Shown: positions 7,772-15,420, counted from the first letter of the stretch. The stretch is 19,780 bases of DNA from Methanomassiliicoccus sp. UBA6 (GCA_002508545.1 DAVH01000040.1:71668-91447), one strand, 5' to 3'. Notes: generated by a model from the letters alone, not told the origin. Numbers and translations are program-made.

Positions 7772-8077
7772 TCAATCCCTCTCAGTCTTGTATAGGTCAA
7801 CGCCAATCGCCCTCTTCACCTTCTCTCTCAGGTCGCCTTCCTCTCCGCCTACCGGAACAACGACCGGGGAAATGCTCTCCATCGCCTTCTTGCGGGAGCC
7901 GGGAGAGGCCTTGGACAGGTCAGCGGCATTGATCGCCAGGATACCGATGGACGGGTCCGCCACCAGGTCCAGTAACTTCTGCTCGTACTCCGCCGGCCGG
8001 ACGGCATAGACCCGCCGGATGCCGGCCAGGCGGAAGCCCAGCACGAACTCTTCACTTCCCAGTACTGCGAACTCCAT
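7772..8077 (-). CDS. atpF: A-type ATP synthase subunit F
   Basis: Subunit F is a small Rossmann-like protein bound to subunit D in the central stalk. The 101-residue protein has the family pattern: an N-terminal strand and loop EFAVLGSEEFVLGFRLAGIRRVYAV, a middle strand SIGILAINAADL, and the near-terminal ISPVVVPVGG followed by an amphipathic C-terminal helix (LREKVKRAIGVDLYK) that contacts D. Its ATG at 8077-8075 shares one base with the atpC stop (TGATG), so it is translated by coupling. Its place between C and A is the conserved archaeal order. Confidence 0.95.
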   Translation of the reverse strand: MEFAVLGSEEFVLGFRLAGIRRVYAVRPAEYEQKLLDLVADPSIGILAINAADLSKASPGSRKKAMESISPVVVPVGGEEGDLREKVKRAIGVDLYKTERD

Positions 8078-9138
8078 CAGATCACCAGCAGCTTCTTGAT
8101 CGCCTCGGGGTCCATCCCAGTGGCCTTGCCGCGGGCCACGATGCGGATGTTGTCGACCTCGATCTTCTTTCTAATGACATAGTCGATGATGGGAAGGACC
8201 GATAACGGGTAGAGATGGGAGAACTTCTCCGCCTGCTTGGCCTGGTACGCCTGCAGGCTCAGCATCACGTCGTTCAGGGAGCCGGTCCTGCGGGCCGTCT
8301 CCAGTCCTTCCTTGATGTCCTCATAGAACTTCAGCTTGGTCAGCTCGTCGAGCATCGCCTCGAAGCTCTCGGCCGAGGACAGCCGGGCAAGCTCCTTCAC
8401 GTCCAGATCATGCCCGCCCTCGATGAAGTAGGGGCGGATCTTGTCCGCGCTCAGCCCGGCCTGCTTGAGCTTGAGCAGGGTTCGGAGGTTCACGATGTCG
8501 ATCTCCCTCCGCACGTACCTGTGGAAGAGCATGCGGGGCTTCCCCTTGGGAGGGACGGCCTCCAGCAGCTTCTCGTAGTAATCCTTGTCGAGGTAGTCCT
8601 CGATGGGGGCCAGGTTCCCGCTCTTCTCGTAGTTGGTAAGGACATCCTCGGGAATGGTGATGTCCTGCTTCTTGTGGACCGCGTCGAGGATCTCCTTGGG
8701 GCCGTCCAGGGCCACAAGGGACAGGAGGTACTCCTCGCTGAGGTTGCCCGCAGGTACGAGGTCCTCCTGGATCTCCTCCAGGCTGGCGTTGGAGAACTTG
8801 CCGCGCAGGATGGTCTTGATGTTCGCGTAGTCCCACCGGCGCAGGTAGGCCGCGAGAATGGTCTTGAGGTCACCCTCGCAGAAGTTGATGATGCTGCGGT
8901 AGGTACGAGCAAGGTTCATGGAGGTGCCCAGCTCGATGAGGTTGACCCCTGAGTACCTGGCGCCCAGTTCGGTCATCTCCTGTTTGTACTCCGTCTCGCC
9001 CATGAACCTGCCGATCTCATTGAGGTCCATCATCATCAGCTTGGGGTAGTTGTCCTTGGTCAACAGCTGGGCCTTCTTGGCCTTGACCCTCGCCGTTGCG
9101 TAAGGGTAGTTCCCCTTTCTGCGGCCTGATCCTAACAT
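8077..9138 (-). CDS. atpC: A-type ATP synthase subunit C (V-type d homologue, rotor socket)
   Basis: Subunit C is the funnel-shaped socket that joins the central stalk (D/F) to the membrane rotor ring of K subunits. At 353 residues it fits the family. Visible marks are the N-terminal YPYATARVKAKKAQLL, the region LARTYRSIINFCEGDLKTILAAYLRRWDYANIKTILRGKF, the repeat-like RREIDIVNLRTLLKLKQAGLSADKIRPYFI, and the end FSHLYPLSVLPIIDYVIRKKIEVDNIRIVARGKATGMDPE. These internal repeats reflect the three-fold pseudosymmetry of the subunit. The ATG at 9138 is preceded by TTAGGTGA at good spacing. The gap to atpE is 15 bases. Confidence 0.96.
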   Translation of the reverse strand: MLGSGRRKGNYPYATARVKAKKAQLLTKDNYPKLMMMDLNEIGRFMGETEYKQEMTELGARYSGVNLIELGTSMNLARTYRSIINFCEGDLKTILAAYLRRWDYANIKTILRGKFSNASLEEIQEDLVPAGNLSEEYLLSLVALDGPKEILDAVHKKQDITIPEDVLTNYEKSGNLAPIEDYLDKDYYEKLLEAVPPKGKPRMLFHRYVRREIDIVNLRTLLKLKQAGLSADKIRPYFIEGGHDLDVKELARLSSAESFEAMLDELTKLKFYEDIKEGLETARRTGSLNDVMLSLQAYQAKQAEKFSHLYPLSVLPIIDYVIRKKIEVDNIRIVARGKATGMDPEAIKKLLVI

Positions 9139-9153
9139 TTGTTCACCTAACGC

Positions 9154-9711
9154 TCACTCGAACAGCGTGTTCGATATGTTCTTCATGTCCCTGTCCCAGA
9201 TGCTCTCCAGGATGGTCTTGAAACGGTAGTCCAGGCGGACCGAACCGTCCTCGTTCTCCAGGATAAGGCCGGAACCCATGTCGATCTCGGTCAGGGATTC
9301 GCATCCCCGGAGCCCCGCCAGAAGGTCAGCCTCCCCCTTGGGGATGAAGACCTTTGGCCGGTGGATGATCTTCTTTCCATCGGCCAGGATCTTCTTGTAG
9401 AGGGCGGACTTCTCGGCCGGGGCCATGGTGGAGAGCTCCTTGAGCATCTCCTCGAAGGTCCGGTTCAGGATGTCCTTCCTCTTGTTCAGAACGATCTTCT
9501 TGGCCTCCAGTTCAGCACTGGAGAGTTCCTGCCTCCTCATGCGCACGAGGCCGTCCTGGAGCTCCTTATCCTCCGCCTTCCGCATCTTCTCGATCCTTTG
9601 GTCGGCGTCCTGGAGGATCCTCGCTCTCTCCTTCTCAGCTTCCTGGATGCGCTGGTCGGCTTCCTTCCTCGCGTTATCCAGGATATCGTTGGCTACCTTA
9701 TCAAGTGCCAT
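9154..9711 (-). CDS. atpE: A-type ATP synthase subunit E (peripheral stalk)
   Basis: Subunit E pairs with subunit H to form the peripheral stalks that hold the A3B3 head still against the rotor. The N-terminal half (about 1-90) is a charged, alanine-rich helix (ILDNARKEADQRIQEAEKERARIL and onwards) expected to form the right-handed coiled coil with H. The C-terminal half is a compact alpha/beta domain (VFIPKGEADLLAGL, SGLILENEDGSVRLDYRFKTILE). I start it at the ATG at 9711 (185 residues), 25 bases after the atpK stop, with AGAGG at normal spacing. A longer frame back to 9771 would overlap atpK and add an unrelated Cys-containing leader. Confidence 0.95.
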   Translation of the reverse strand: MALDKVANDILDNARKEADQRIQEAEKERARILQDADQRIEKMRKAEDKELQDGLVRMRRQELSSAELEAKKIVLNKRKDILNRTFEEMLKELSTMAPAEKSALYKKILADGKKIIHRPKVFIPKGEADLLAGLRGCESLTEIDMGSGLILENEDGSVRLDYRFKTILESIWDRDMKNISNTLFE

Positions 9712-9736
9712 GAGCCAGCCTCTTTGCGCAGACTGC

Positions 9737-9967
9737 TCAAGCACCCATGTTGAGCCAGAGCAGGATAGCAACGACCAGACCGAAGATGACGATGGTCTCG
9801 GGAATGACGGTCAGGATAAGACCCTTACCGAACAGCTTCTCGTCCTCGGCCATCGCACCGACCGCGGCCGCACCGATGCTCGCCTCAGCGATAGCCGAGC
9901 CGATACCTGCCAGACCAACGGCCAGTCCTGCACCAATCGCAACCAATCCGTCTCCTACTTCTGCCAT
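9737..9967 (-). CDS. atpK: A-type ATP synthase proteolipid subunit K (c-ring)
   Basis: This 76-residue, two-helix hairpin forms the membrane rotor ring. Helix 1 spans about 7-32 and is glycine-rich (AIGAGLAVGLAGIGSAIAEASIG). A polar loop AEDEKLFGKG follows. Helix 2 spans about 49-73 and carries the ion-binding E57 in VIPETIVIFG. This is the unduplicated form with one carboxylate per hairpin. T58 after the glutamate would be compatible with a Na+ ligand, but no glutamine is seen in helix 1, so H+ or Na+ coupling is unresolved. A strong Shine-Dalgarno (GGAGGA, 9975-9980) overlaps the end of atpI, fitting the need for many copies per enzyme. Confidence 0.97.
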   Translation of the reverse strand: MAEVGDGLVAIGAGLAVGLAGIGSAIAEASIGAAAVGAMAEDEKLFGKGLILTVIPETIVIFGLVVAILLWLNMGA

Positions 9968-9970
9968 TTT

Positions 9971-12025
9971 TTATTCCTCCGATGTGTGCTTTCTTATTAC
10001 TCTGAGGGGGTTGAACTCCAGCCCGCCTCCTTCAAAGAATTTGTTGAACAGCTCGACATACTGCAGCCTGATTGCATGCAGACCGGCCGAGAGTATCGCC
10101 AAGATGAAGATCATCAGGTGTCCGACGATGAAGACCATCAGTCCCATGATGAACATCAGAGGGTCGGCCCCTCCGATCAGCTCGATGGCGATAAAGTTGA
10201 ACGCCAGCGCCATGCCCGCCTTGGACATGCCGATGGCGATCAGCCTGGTGTAAGAGAGAACATTGCTCATTACCTCGGGAAGCTCGATGACGGCCTTTCC
10301 GCCCTCGCCCTTCACCGCGAGCAAGAGACCCACCACTATAAGTATCAGACCGATCACGAACCTCGGATCGGTGAGCTCCAGCGGCGCTCCTCCGATGAGC
10401 ACGTCGATCATGACCAGCAGCGCCACCAGGGCGAACCCGACCATGATCATTATCCAGGAGAACTTCTCCATTATGGCGTGCTTCAGCCCGTGCCTGATGG
10501 TCTGGTTGTAGAATCCCAGGAACAGGCCGATCAGGAGGTGCACGACCCCGATCCACAGGCTGATGTAGAGCAGGATCTTCACGGAGCCCAGCTTGGTGTA
10601 GTAACCGAGCTGGAGCGCGAAGTCCCCGATGTTGAACAGGACATGGGGGAACTCGATGCCCAGAAGGGCGGACCACGACAGCTCGTCAGCGTGCGCTGCT
10701 GTGAACTCGATGCCCAGCATGTCCCCGAACAGGAACAGACCGAAGATGATGGAGCAGATGCCGCCGTAGAACAGCATGGTGGCGATGGCCCTCCACTCCT
10801 GGCTCTGGGCCTTCTTCAGGCCTAGGTAACCGAGAACGGTGAAGGGGATACCGTAGCCCACGTCCCCGACCATCAGGCCGAAGAAGATGGGGAAGAAGAT
10901 GGCCACCATGATAGTGGGGTCGACCTCGTTGTAGCGAGGTGTGGATAGTAACTTGGTGTAGTAGGCGAAGCGCCCTACCCCCTTGCCGTGCTCCAGCTTT
11001 ACGGGGGTCTCCTGGGACATCGGCACTGTGACCGCCTCGGCGGTGGACAGACCGGCCTCCATCTTCATCTCTTCCTTGGACTCGTGGACGTCCACCCGGG
11101 CCTTTTCCTCCAGGACCTCGATGTGGATGTCCTCGTTGAACTTGTCAGCGAACGCCTTCTTGACCTTGCTGACATCCGCGGTGGGGACCCAGGCCTCCAG
11201 CACGAAGGCGTGCTCGGTCGCCCCCATCCTCAGGGGCAGCTCGGCCTTCTCCACCACGATGGAGAGGTGCTCGTCGGAGGCGAGCAGGAAGTTGGCATGC
11301 CTCTCCCGGAGCTTCTCGATGTTCGTCTCGACCTCCTCAAGCTCCTTGGACAGCCCGCTGATCTCGGCCTCCAGGGCGGAAGCGAGCTGCTCCGGCTTGC
11401 CCGTTCCATCGGGCACCGGGACCTCGGTGAATCCGCTCTGGACAAGAACGCGCTGGGCCTCGTCGGCCTTGGCGACGGGCACGAAAGCGACGATGAAAGT
11501 GCTGTCAGGATTGGTGAAAAGTTCCAGGTCCCCTCCCAGGGCCTCCTTGAGCTGGGCCTCAGGGTTCGAGTGCACGTAACCGGCGATGACGTCGAGGCTA
11601 TCATATCCCTTGTACAGGGACAGGTCAAGGTCGATCGACCGGAACGGCTCCAGCATGGCCTTCCTGGACTGGGCCTCGGTAAGGCGCGTCTGCTTGGCGG
11701 CCTTGGAGGCGATGGTTCCCTGCATCTCGGTCTCGATCTGCTCGATGGACGAGTCGATGGTCGGTACGATCTTGCTGATCGGCACCTTCTCCTTGAACTT
11801 GGTCTCGTCTACCTCGAGGTCCTTCTCCATGGAGCGGAGCTTCAGGAGCTTGTGGGATGCATCCGACGCTGCGGGAAGGGGGGACCCTAGGGTGAACCCT
11901 TCCTCGTCAGGGGAGAAATCGACCACGTGGACGTTCTCGAGCCCGTACAGGAGTTCGATGGAAGCTGGCAACCTGTCCTTGGTCCCTACGACCAAGATCT
12001 TACTCATTGGCTCCGGCAGCAGCAT
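9971..12025 (-). CDS. atpI: A-type ATP synthase subunit I (a-subunit, membrane stator)
   Basis: Subunit I is the stator that supplies the ion half-channels beside the K ring and anchors the peripheral stalks. The 684-residue protein has a soluble N-terminal arm of about 370 residues with long coiled-coil helices (ALEAEISGLSKELEEVETNIEKLRE region), then about eight TM helices starting near IMVAIFFPIFFGLMVGDVGYG. The family signature GDVGYG and the LSYTRLIAIGMSKAGMALAFN helix are present; R594 of SYTRL is the expected conserved arginine facing the proteolipid carboxylate. I keep the ATG at 12025 because GAGAGG precedes it and MLLPEPMSKILVVG fits the family's M..P..M.K start. The ATG at 12007 is possible. 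It overlaps atpH by 26 bases. Confidence 0.96.
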   Translation of the reverse strand: MLLPEPMSKILVVGTKDRLPASIELLYGLENVHVVDFSPDEEGFTLGSPLPAASDASHKLLKLRSMEKDLEVDETKFKEKVPISKIVPTIDSSIEQIETEMQGTIASKAAKQTRLTEAQSRKAMLEPFRSIDLDLSLYKGYDSLDVIAGYVHSNPEAQLKEALGGDLELFTNPDSTFIVAFVPVAKADEAQRVLVQSGFTEVPVPDGTGKPEQLASALEAEISGLSKELEEVETNIEKLRERHANFLLASDEHLSIVVEKAELPLRMGATEHAFVLEAWVPTADVSKVKKAFADKFNEDIHIEVLEEKARVDVHESKEEMKMEAGLSTAEAVTVPMSQETPVKLEHGKGVGRFAYYTKLLSTPRYNEVDPTIMVAIFFPIFFGLMVGDVGYGIPFTVLGYLGLKKAQSQEWRAIATMLFYGGICSIIFGLFLFGDMLGIEFTAAHADELSWSALLGIEFPHVLFNIGDFALQLGYYTKLGSVKILLYISLWIGVVHLLIGLFLGFYNQTIRHGLKHAIMEKFSWIMIMVGFALVALLVMIDVLIGGAPLELTDPRFVIGLILIVVGLLLAVKGEGGKAVIELPEVMSNVLSYTRLIAIGMSKAGMALAFNFIAIELIGGADPLMFIMGLMVFIVGHLMIFILAILSAGLHAIRLQYVELFNKFFEGGGLEFNPLRVIRKHTSEE
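9975..9980 (-). promoter_or_regulatory. Strong Shine-Dalgarno of atpK
   Basis: GGAGGA on the minus strand, just inside the last codons of atpI, stands 7 bases before the atpK ATG. It is the best-matching ribosome site in the operon and probably raises proteolipid output relative to its neighbours. Confidence 0.7.
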
Positions 12026-12344
12026 CTAATGTCCTCTCGAAGCTTTGTTTGATCATGAGCTTTGCCTTGGGTATCCGATCACTGGCCTTGGCCTCTATCT
12101 GGGCAGCCTCGTCCCTGCCCTTGGCGAGCAGCTCTTCCCGCTGTGCGGAAAGGGCCTGTCTCTCCTGAGCTAGGGTGGATTCGGTCTTAGCGCGAAGGTC
12201 CTGTTCGGCCTTCTGCGTCCGTTCCACGGCTTCCCTGCGAGCGGCGGCGATGATGCTTCTTTGCTTCTCTTCTGCCTGCTCGAGCATCTGCTTGGCCTTG
12301 GCTTCAGCGTCTTTTACTTGGAGAAGTGTTTCAGCTTTGCCCAC
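12000..12344 (-). CDS. ahaH: A-type ATP synthase subunit H (peripheral stalk)
   Basis: Subunit H is the almost entirely helical partner of subunit E in the peripheral stalk. From the GTG at 12344 it has 114 residues: VGKAETLLQVKDAEAKAK followed by a continuous Ala/Glu/Lys/Arg/Gln-rich helix (EEKQRSIIAAARREAVERTQ and onwards) with no glycine until the end. This matches the family's right-handed coiled-coil composition. GGGGAGAG four bases before the GTG decides this start. A frame open back to 12434 would run across the promoter TATA box. It is the first gene of the H-I-K-E-C-F-A-B-D operon and its end overlaps atpI. Confidence 0.9.
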   Translation of the reverse strand: MGKAETLLQVKDAEAKAKQMLEQAEEKQRSIIAAARREAVERTQKAEQDLRAKTESTLAQERQALSAQREELLAKGRDEAAQIEAKASDRIPKAKLMIKQSFERTLDAAAGANE

Positions 12345-12382
12345 AGAACTCTCCCCGGAAGGTTTCTCCAGTATTGTCTCAT

Positions 12383-12393
12383 GATATTTAAAG
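12383..12393 (-). promoter_or_regulatory. TATA box of the ATP synthase operon
   Basis: CTTTAAATATC on the minus strand is close to the archaeal TATA consensus. It lies about 40 bases before the GTG of ahaH, predicting transcription start near 12362 and an 18-base leader holding the Shine-Dalgarno. No second clear promoter was seen inside the tightly packed operon, so the whole cluster is probably one transcript. Confidence 0.65.
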
Positions 12394-12493
12394 TGTTGTG
12401 AAATCTCAGACTGGCACGTCGCCTCCCAGGCCAAATTTTACCTCATTGTTCAGCCCGAATAAAGCATGTCGGCGGCAGCCAGGTTAAGAGCGT

Positions 12494-12970
12494 TTACTCG
12501 CCGGCCGCCCCGCCGGCCCTTGCGCCGGAATCGAACCGCCGTACCGCCACCCCGCTCTCGCTGAGGACCTTCCGGGAGAGCTCGTCGACGTACTCGTCCT
12601 TGTACACGATCTCCCGCACGCCGGCGTTGACCAGTATCTTGGCGCACATGACGCAGGGGAAGTTGGTGGTGTAGATGGTCGAGTCCTTGATGCTCACGCC
12701 GAAGTACGCCGCCTGGATGACCGCGTTCTGTTCCGCGTGCACTCCCCGGCACAGCTCGTGGCGGGTGCCCGACTCGACGTGGTTCTCCAGCCGGACGCAC
12801 CCCACCTCGGCGCAGTGCCTCAGGCCCTTGGGCGCCCCGTTGTAGCCAGTGGTGAGCACCCTCTTCTCCTTGACCACCACCGCCCCGACTTTACGCCTCA
12901 GGCAGGTGGAGCGGGTGGCCACCAGTTCGGCCATTCTCATGAAGTAGGTGTCGTTGTCCGGGCGGTCCAT
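12494..12970 (-). CDS. Deoxycytidylate (dCMP) deaminase
   Basis: This enzyme deaminates dCMP to dUMP and so feeds thymidylate synthesis. The 158-residue protein has the cytidine/deoxycytidylate deaminase zinc site: H78 and the proton-shuttling E80 in GVHAEQNA, with C106 and C109 in FPCVMCAK. The conserved TGYNGAPKGLRHC segment and the extra His/Cys set (C53, C58, H71, C74) are typical of the dCMP deaminase/ComEB branch rather than tRNA or free-cytidine deaminases. The C-terminal tail (GARAGGAAGE) is low-complexity. The ATG at 12970 is preceded by AAGGGAGAA. GTTAGATAAGC around 12991-13001 is a possible promoter. It is transcribed away from the signal peptidase gene. Confidence 0.92.
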   Translation of the reverse strand: MDRPDNDTYFMRMAELVATRSTCLRRKVGAVVVKEKRVLTTGYNGAPKGLRHCAEVGCVRLENHVESGTRHELCRGVHAEQNAVIQAAYFGVSIKDSTIYTTNFPCVMCAKILVNAGVREIVYKDEYVDELSRKVLSESGVAVRRFDSGARAGGAAGE

Positions 12971-13056
12971 GTTCGGCCATTTCTCCCTTTGCTTATCTAA
13001 CTTGCTCTTCCCTTCTCCCGCCGGTGGAGAGCGCGGGGTACGAACCTTCCACCAAT

Positions 13057-13066
13057 AGTATTATAC
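13057..13066 (+). promoter_or_regulatory. TATA-like element before the signal peptidase gene
   Basis: AGTATTATAC is TATA-like but centres only about 15 bases before the ATG at 13077. The usual 25-base spacing would start the transcript near 13087, next to an in-frame GTG at 13089. This raises the possibility that translation begins leaderlessly there. Confidence 0.35.
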
Positions 13067-13076
13067 TGTCTACCCC

Positions 13077-13964
13077 ATGTGTGACATCGTGCCATCCAGG
13101 CAGAGCAGTACCAGTGATTGGTGGTCCAAGCTCAAGCCCTTCATCATCGCCCCGGTGATCTTCGTCATCGTGGTGGCCGGCATCTTCGCGTACAGCGGGG
13201 TGTGGCCACCCATGGTGGTCATCGAGTCGAAGAGCATGCAGCATGGGGACCTGAGCTCGATCGGGGTGATAGACACCGGCGACATCGTGATCGTGAAATC
13301 GGTGGGGTCCGATGACGAGGTGGTCACCTACCTGGAAGGCGTGGCCACCGGCCGCTCGACCTACAGTGAGGCGGGGGAGGTGGTCATCTACTATAAAAGC
13401 GGGATGAACAAGCCCATCATCCACCGCGCCATCTGCGACCTGGAGTACAACTCCACCGGCGGGGGGTTCGACATCCCCGAGCTGGCGTCGGTTCCGGCGT
13501 CGATGTGGTCGGTGCCCGAAGGCCCCGGCGTATGGTGGAACCTCAAGGACACCGTGGAGCTGTACGACGTAGGCTTCCTGGGCGTGACCGTGGTCATCGA
13601 CCTAAAGGCGATGCTCGACTACATGTCCTCCCCGGCTTACTCGGGCGAGCCGCACGGCGGCCTCATCACCATGGGGGACAACAACTACTACACCGGAGCT
13701 AACGGCACCCTCCTGGGCAAGTACGACCAGAGGTGGATCAGCGCGGTCCGGGAGCCGATAAAGAGCGAGTGGATCGTCGGCCGCGCGAGCGGGGAGCTCC
13801 CGTGGTTCGGCCTCATAAAGCTGTACGCCACCGGCAGCGCGCCGGACTACACCCCGGAGAACAGCAAGATCAACCTCGTGGTCAGCCTGGGGCTGATCAT
13901 CGGCCTGCCCATCGCCGTCGACGTGGCCCAGTCGATATGGAAAAAGAGGTCGGGCAAGAAGTAG
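13077..13964 (+). CDS. Signal peptidase I, archaeal S26B type, with enlarged insert
   Basis: This membrane protease removes signal peptides from exported proteins. A TM segment spans about 22-41 and is followed by box B, VVIESKSMQHGD, with nucleophile S53. H116 in IIHRAI takes the place of the bacterial general-base lysine, as in archaeal and ER enzymes. D201 in LITMGDNN completes the triad. A second TM helix lies at about 264-283, with a basic tail (KKRSGKK), predicting a cytoplasmic C-terminus. The 85-residue stretch between H116 and D201 is clearly longer than usual for archaeal homologues and includes a hydrophobic segment at 163-182. The start at 13077 is uncertain; a GTG at 13089 would fit the TATA-like element better. 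Confidence 0.88.
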   Translation: MCDIVPSRQSSTSDWWSKLKPFIIAPVIFVIVVAGIFAYSGVWPPMVVIESKSMQHGDLSSIGVIDTGDIVIVKSVGSDDEVVTYLEGVATGRSTYSEAGEVVIYYKSGMNKPIIHRAICDLEYNSTGGGFDIPELASVPASMWSVPEGPGVWWNLKDTVELYDVGFLGVTVVIDLKAMLDYMSSPAYSGEPHGGLITMGDNNYYTGANGTLLGKYDQRWISAVREPIKSEWIVGRASGELPWFGLIKLYATGSAPDYTPENSKINLVVSLGLIIGLPIAVDVAQSIWKKRSGKK

Positions 13965-13995
13965 CGTTCGGCCGACTATGGTCCGGGCCGCCACA

Positions 13996-15231
13996 TCAGA
14001 TGAGGGTGGTCTGGTTCCTGGGCCGGTAGTTCTTGATGGCCTGGAGGATCTCGTCGTCCTCCAGGATCTTCTTGGTCTCCACCCGCGGCACCGAGGACTC
14101 GATCTCCTTGGTCCGCCCGCCCCGGCCGAACGACTTCACCCGCGCGTGGATGATGCCCAGCATGTCCAGCTCGGAGATCAGGTCGGTCACCCGGCGCTGC
14201 GTGAGCACGGTGACCCCCACCATCTGGCTCAGCTCCCGGTAGGTCTCGTAGACGTCCCCGGTGGTCAGGCGGCCGTCGCCCCGGTCCTCGTTCAGGAGGA
14301 TGCTCATGAGGACCAGCTTCGACTGCGTCGGCAGCGTGCGGATGGCCTCGGTGACGCAGTCCAGCTCGATCTTATTCTTGGCCTTGTAGACATGGGCCTC
14401 GGTCACCTTGTCGTCGCCGTTGCGCTCGGCGATCTCCGCCGCGACCCTCAGCAGGTCGAGCGCGCGCCTCGCGTCCCCGTGCTCCTGGGCCGCCAGGGCC
14501 GAGCACAGCGGCGCCACCCCGGCGTCGATGACCCCGGTGAAGAACGCCAGCTCCGAGCGCTGGTTCAGGATGTCCCGCAGCTGCTCGGCGTTGTACGGCG
14601 GGAACACCATCTTCTCCTCCCCCAGCCTGCTTTTCACCCGGGGGTCCAGGAACTCGGTGAACTTCAGGTCGTTGGAGATGCCGATCAATGATACCTTGGC
14701 CCGCTGCAGGTCGTCGTTGATCCTCGACAGGTGGTATAGAACGTCATCGCCCGACTTGTACACCAGCTTGTCGATCTCGTCGAGGACGAGGATGACCACG
14801 CGGTTGGTGTCATCGATCTTCTCCCTGAGGATGTTGTACACCCGCTCGGTGCTCCACCCGGTGAAGGGGATGCGCTCGTTGAAGTCGCCGATGAACATGT
14901 TGCCGATGTTCTGCAGCACGCCGTATTGGGTGTCGACGACCTCGCAGTTCATGTAGAGATAGGTCACCCGGTTGAACTGGGAATCGGCCTTCTGGATCTC
15001 CTTGCCCAGGTACTTCACCGAGGCAGTCTTCCCCGTTCCGGTCTTCCCGAAGATGAGCACGTTGGACGGCCGGTCGCCGCGCAGCGCGGTCACCAAGATC
15101 GATGCCAGCTGGTTGATCTGCTCCTTGCGGTGGGGGAGCTCGTCGGGAATGTAGGACGGCCGGAGGATCTCCCGATTCCGCTGGAAGATCTTCTTCGAGT
15201 TCAGATACGGCTGGAATATGCTTTCGTCCAA
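13996..15231 (-). CDS. cdc6: Orc1/Cdc6 family replication initiator
   Basis: This AAA+ protein binds origin recognition boxes, melts the origin and helps load MCM. Numbered from the TTG at 15231 (411 residues), the typical N-terminus IFQRNREILRPSYIPDELPHRKEQI precedes Walker A GKTGTGKT (62-69), Walker B VILVLDEID (146-154), sensor 1 GISND (184-188) and sensor 2 GDARRALDLLR (252-262). A C-terminal winged-helix domain (about 300-411) contains TVLTQRRVTDLISELDMLGII and a basic KSFGRGGRTKEIE wing. I chose the TTG at 15231 because GGGGGAGA lies just before it and the family's normal N-terminus begins there. An in-frame TTG at 15315 would translate an ORB, and it lies upstream of the start site predicted by the TATA element near 15332. 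The gene reads away from the candidate origin. Confidence 0.95.
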   Translation of the reverse strand: MDESIFQPYLNSKKIFQRNREILRPSYIPDELPHRKEQINQLASILVTALRGDRPSNVLIFGKTGTGKTASVKYLGKEIQKADSQFNRVTYLYMNCEVVDTQYGVLQNIGNMFIGDFNERIPFTGWSTERVYNILREKIDDTNRVVILVLDEIDKLVYKSGDDVLYHLSRINDDLQRAKVSLIGISNDLKFTEFLDPRVKSRLGEEKMVFPPYNAEQLRDILNQRSELAFFTGVIDAGVAPLCSALAAQEHGDARRALDLLRVAAEIAERNGDDKVTEAHVYKAKNKIELDCVTEAIRTLPTQSKLVLMSILLNEDRGDGRLTTGDVYETYRELSQMVGVTVLTQRRVTDLISELDMLGIIHARVKSFGRGGRTKEIESSVPRVETKKILEDDEILQAIKNYRPRNQTTLI

Positions 15232-15268
15232 TTGTCTCCCCCACTGGTGTGAAAAAGGTTCCCGCCAA

Positions 15269-15287
15269 CCCCTTGATTTCCATTGGA
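15269..15287 (-). repeat. Origin recognition box ORB1
   Basis: On the minus strand this reads TCCAATGGAAATCAAGGGG: the dyad TCCA-N-TGGA, then A-rich spacer and G-string that define archaeal ORBs. The dyad extends by two bases each side (TTTCCAATGGAAA). The G-string points toward cdc6. It lies just upstream of the preferred cdc6 start codon, within its predicted leader. Confidence 0.75.
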
Positions 15288-15325
15288 AAGTGGTCGGGTC
15301 CTTATCAATGGTCAAATATTGCAGG

Positions 15326-15337
15326 GGTATAATTTAG
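15326..15337 (-). promoter_or_regulatory. TATA-like promoter element of cdc6
   Basis: The minus strand reads TAAATTATACC here, inside the AT-rich part of the origin. It predicts transcription start around 15306, which places ORB1 in the cdc6 leader and fits the TTG at 15231 as start codon. Confidence 0.45.
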
Positions 15338-15401
15338 TTTTTCTTTAGTTATGTCCAGCGTACAACAGGCTTTCCCCCCTCACTTTGGAGCAGGACCCCC
15401 A

Positions 15402-15420
15402 CCCCTTCATTTCCATTGGA
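15402..15420 (-). repeat. Origin recognition box ORB2
   Basis: On the minus strand this reads TCCAATGGAAATGAAGGGG, differing from ORB1 at one of 19 bases and lying in the same orientation 133 bases away. The G-string is followed by further G residues (GGGGTGGGGG). The AT-rich segment separates the two boxes. Confidence 0.75.

Noticed and set aside
6099..8009. 636-codon open frame on the plus strand opposite atpA and atpF
   Set aside because: High GC with biased third positions produces long antisense frames. The translation is Gly/His/Val-rich without domains, while the minus strand encodes certain ATP synthase subunits.
9712..9771. 20-residue N-terminal extension of atpE
   Set aside because: It would overlap atpK and has an unrelated sequence. 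The ATG at 9711 has a proper ribosome site and matches the family start.
12345..12434. 30-residue N-terminal extension of ahaH
   Set aside because: It would run across the operon TATA box. The GTG at 12344 with GGGGAGAG fits better.
12993..13424. 143-codon minus-strand frame between dCMP deaminase and the signal peptidase
   Set aside because: It overlaps the signal peptidase N-terminus and promoter, is His/Gly/Asp-rich, and has no domain.
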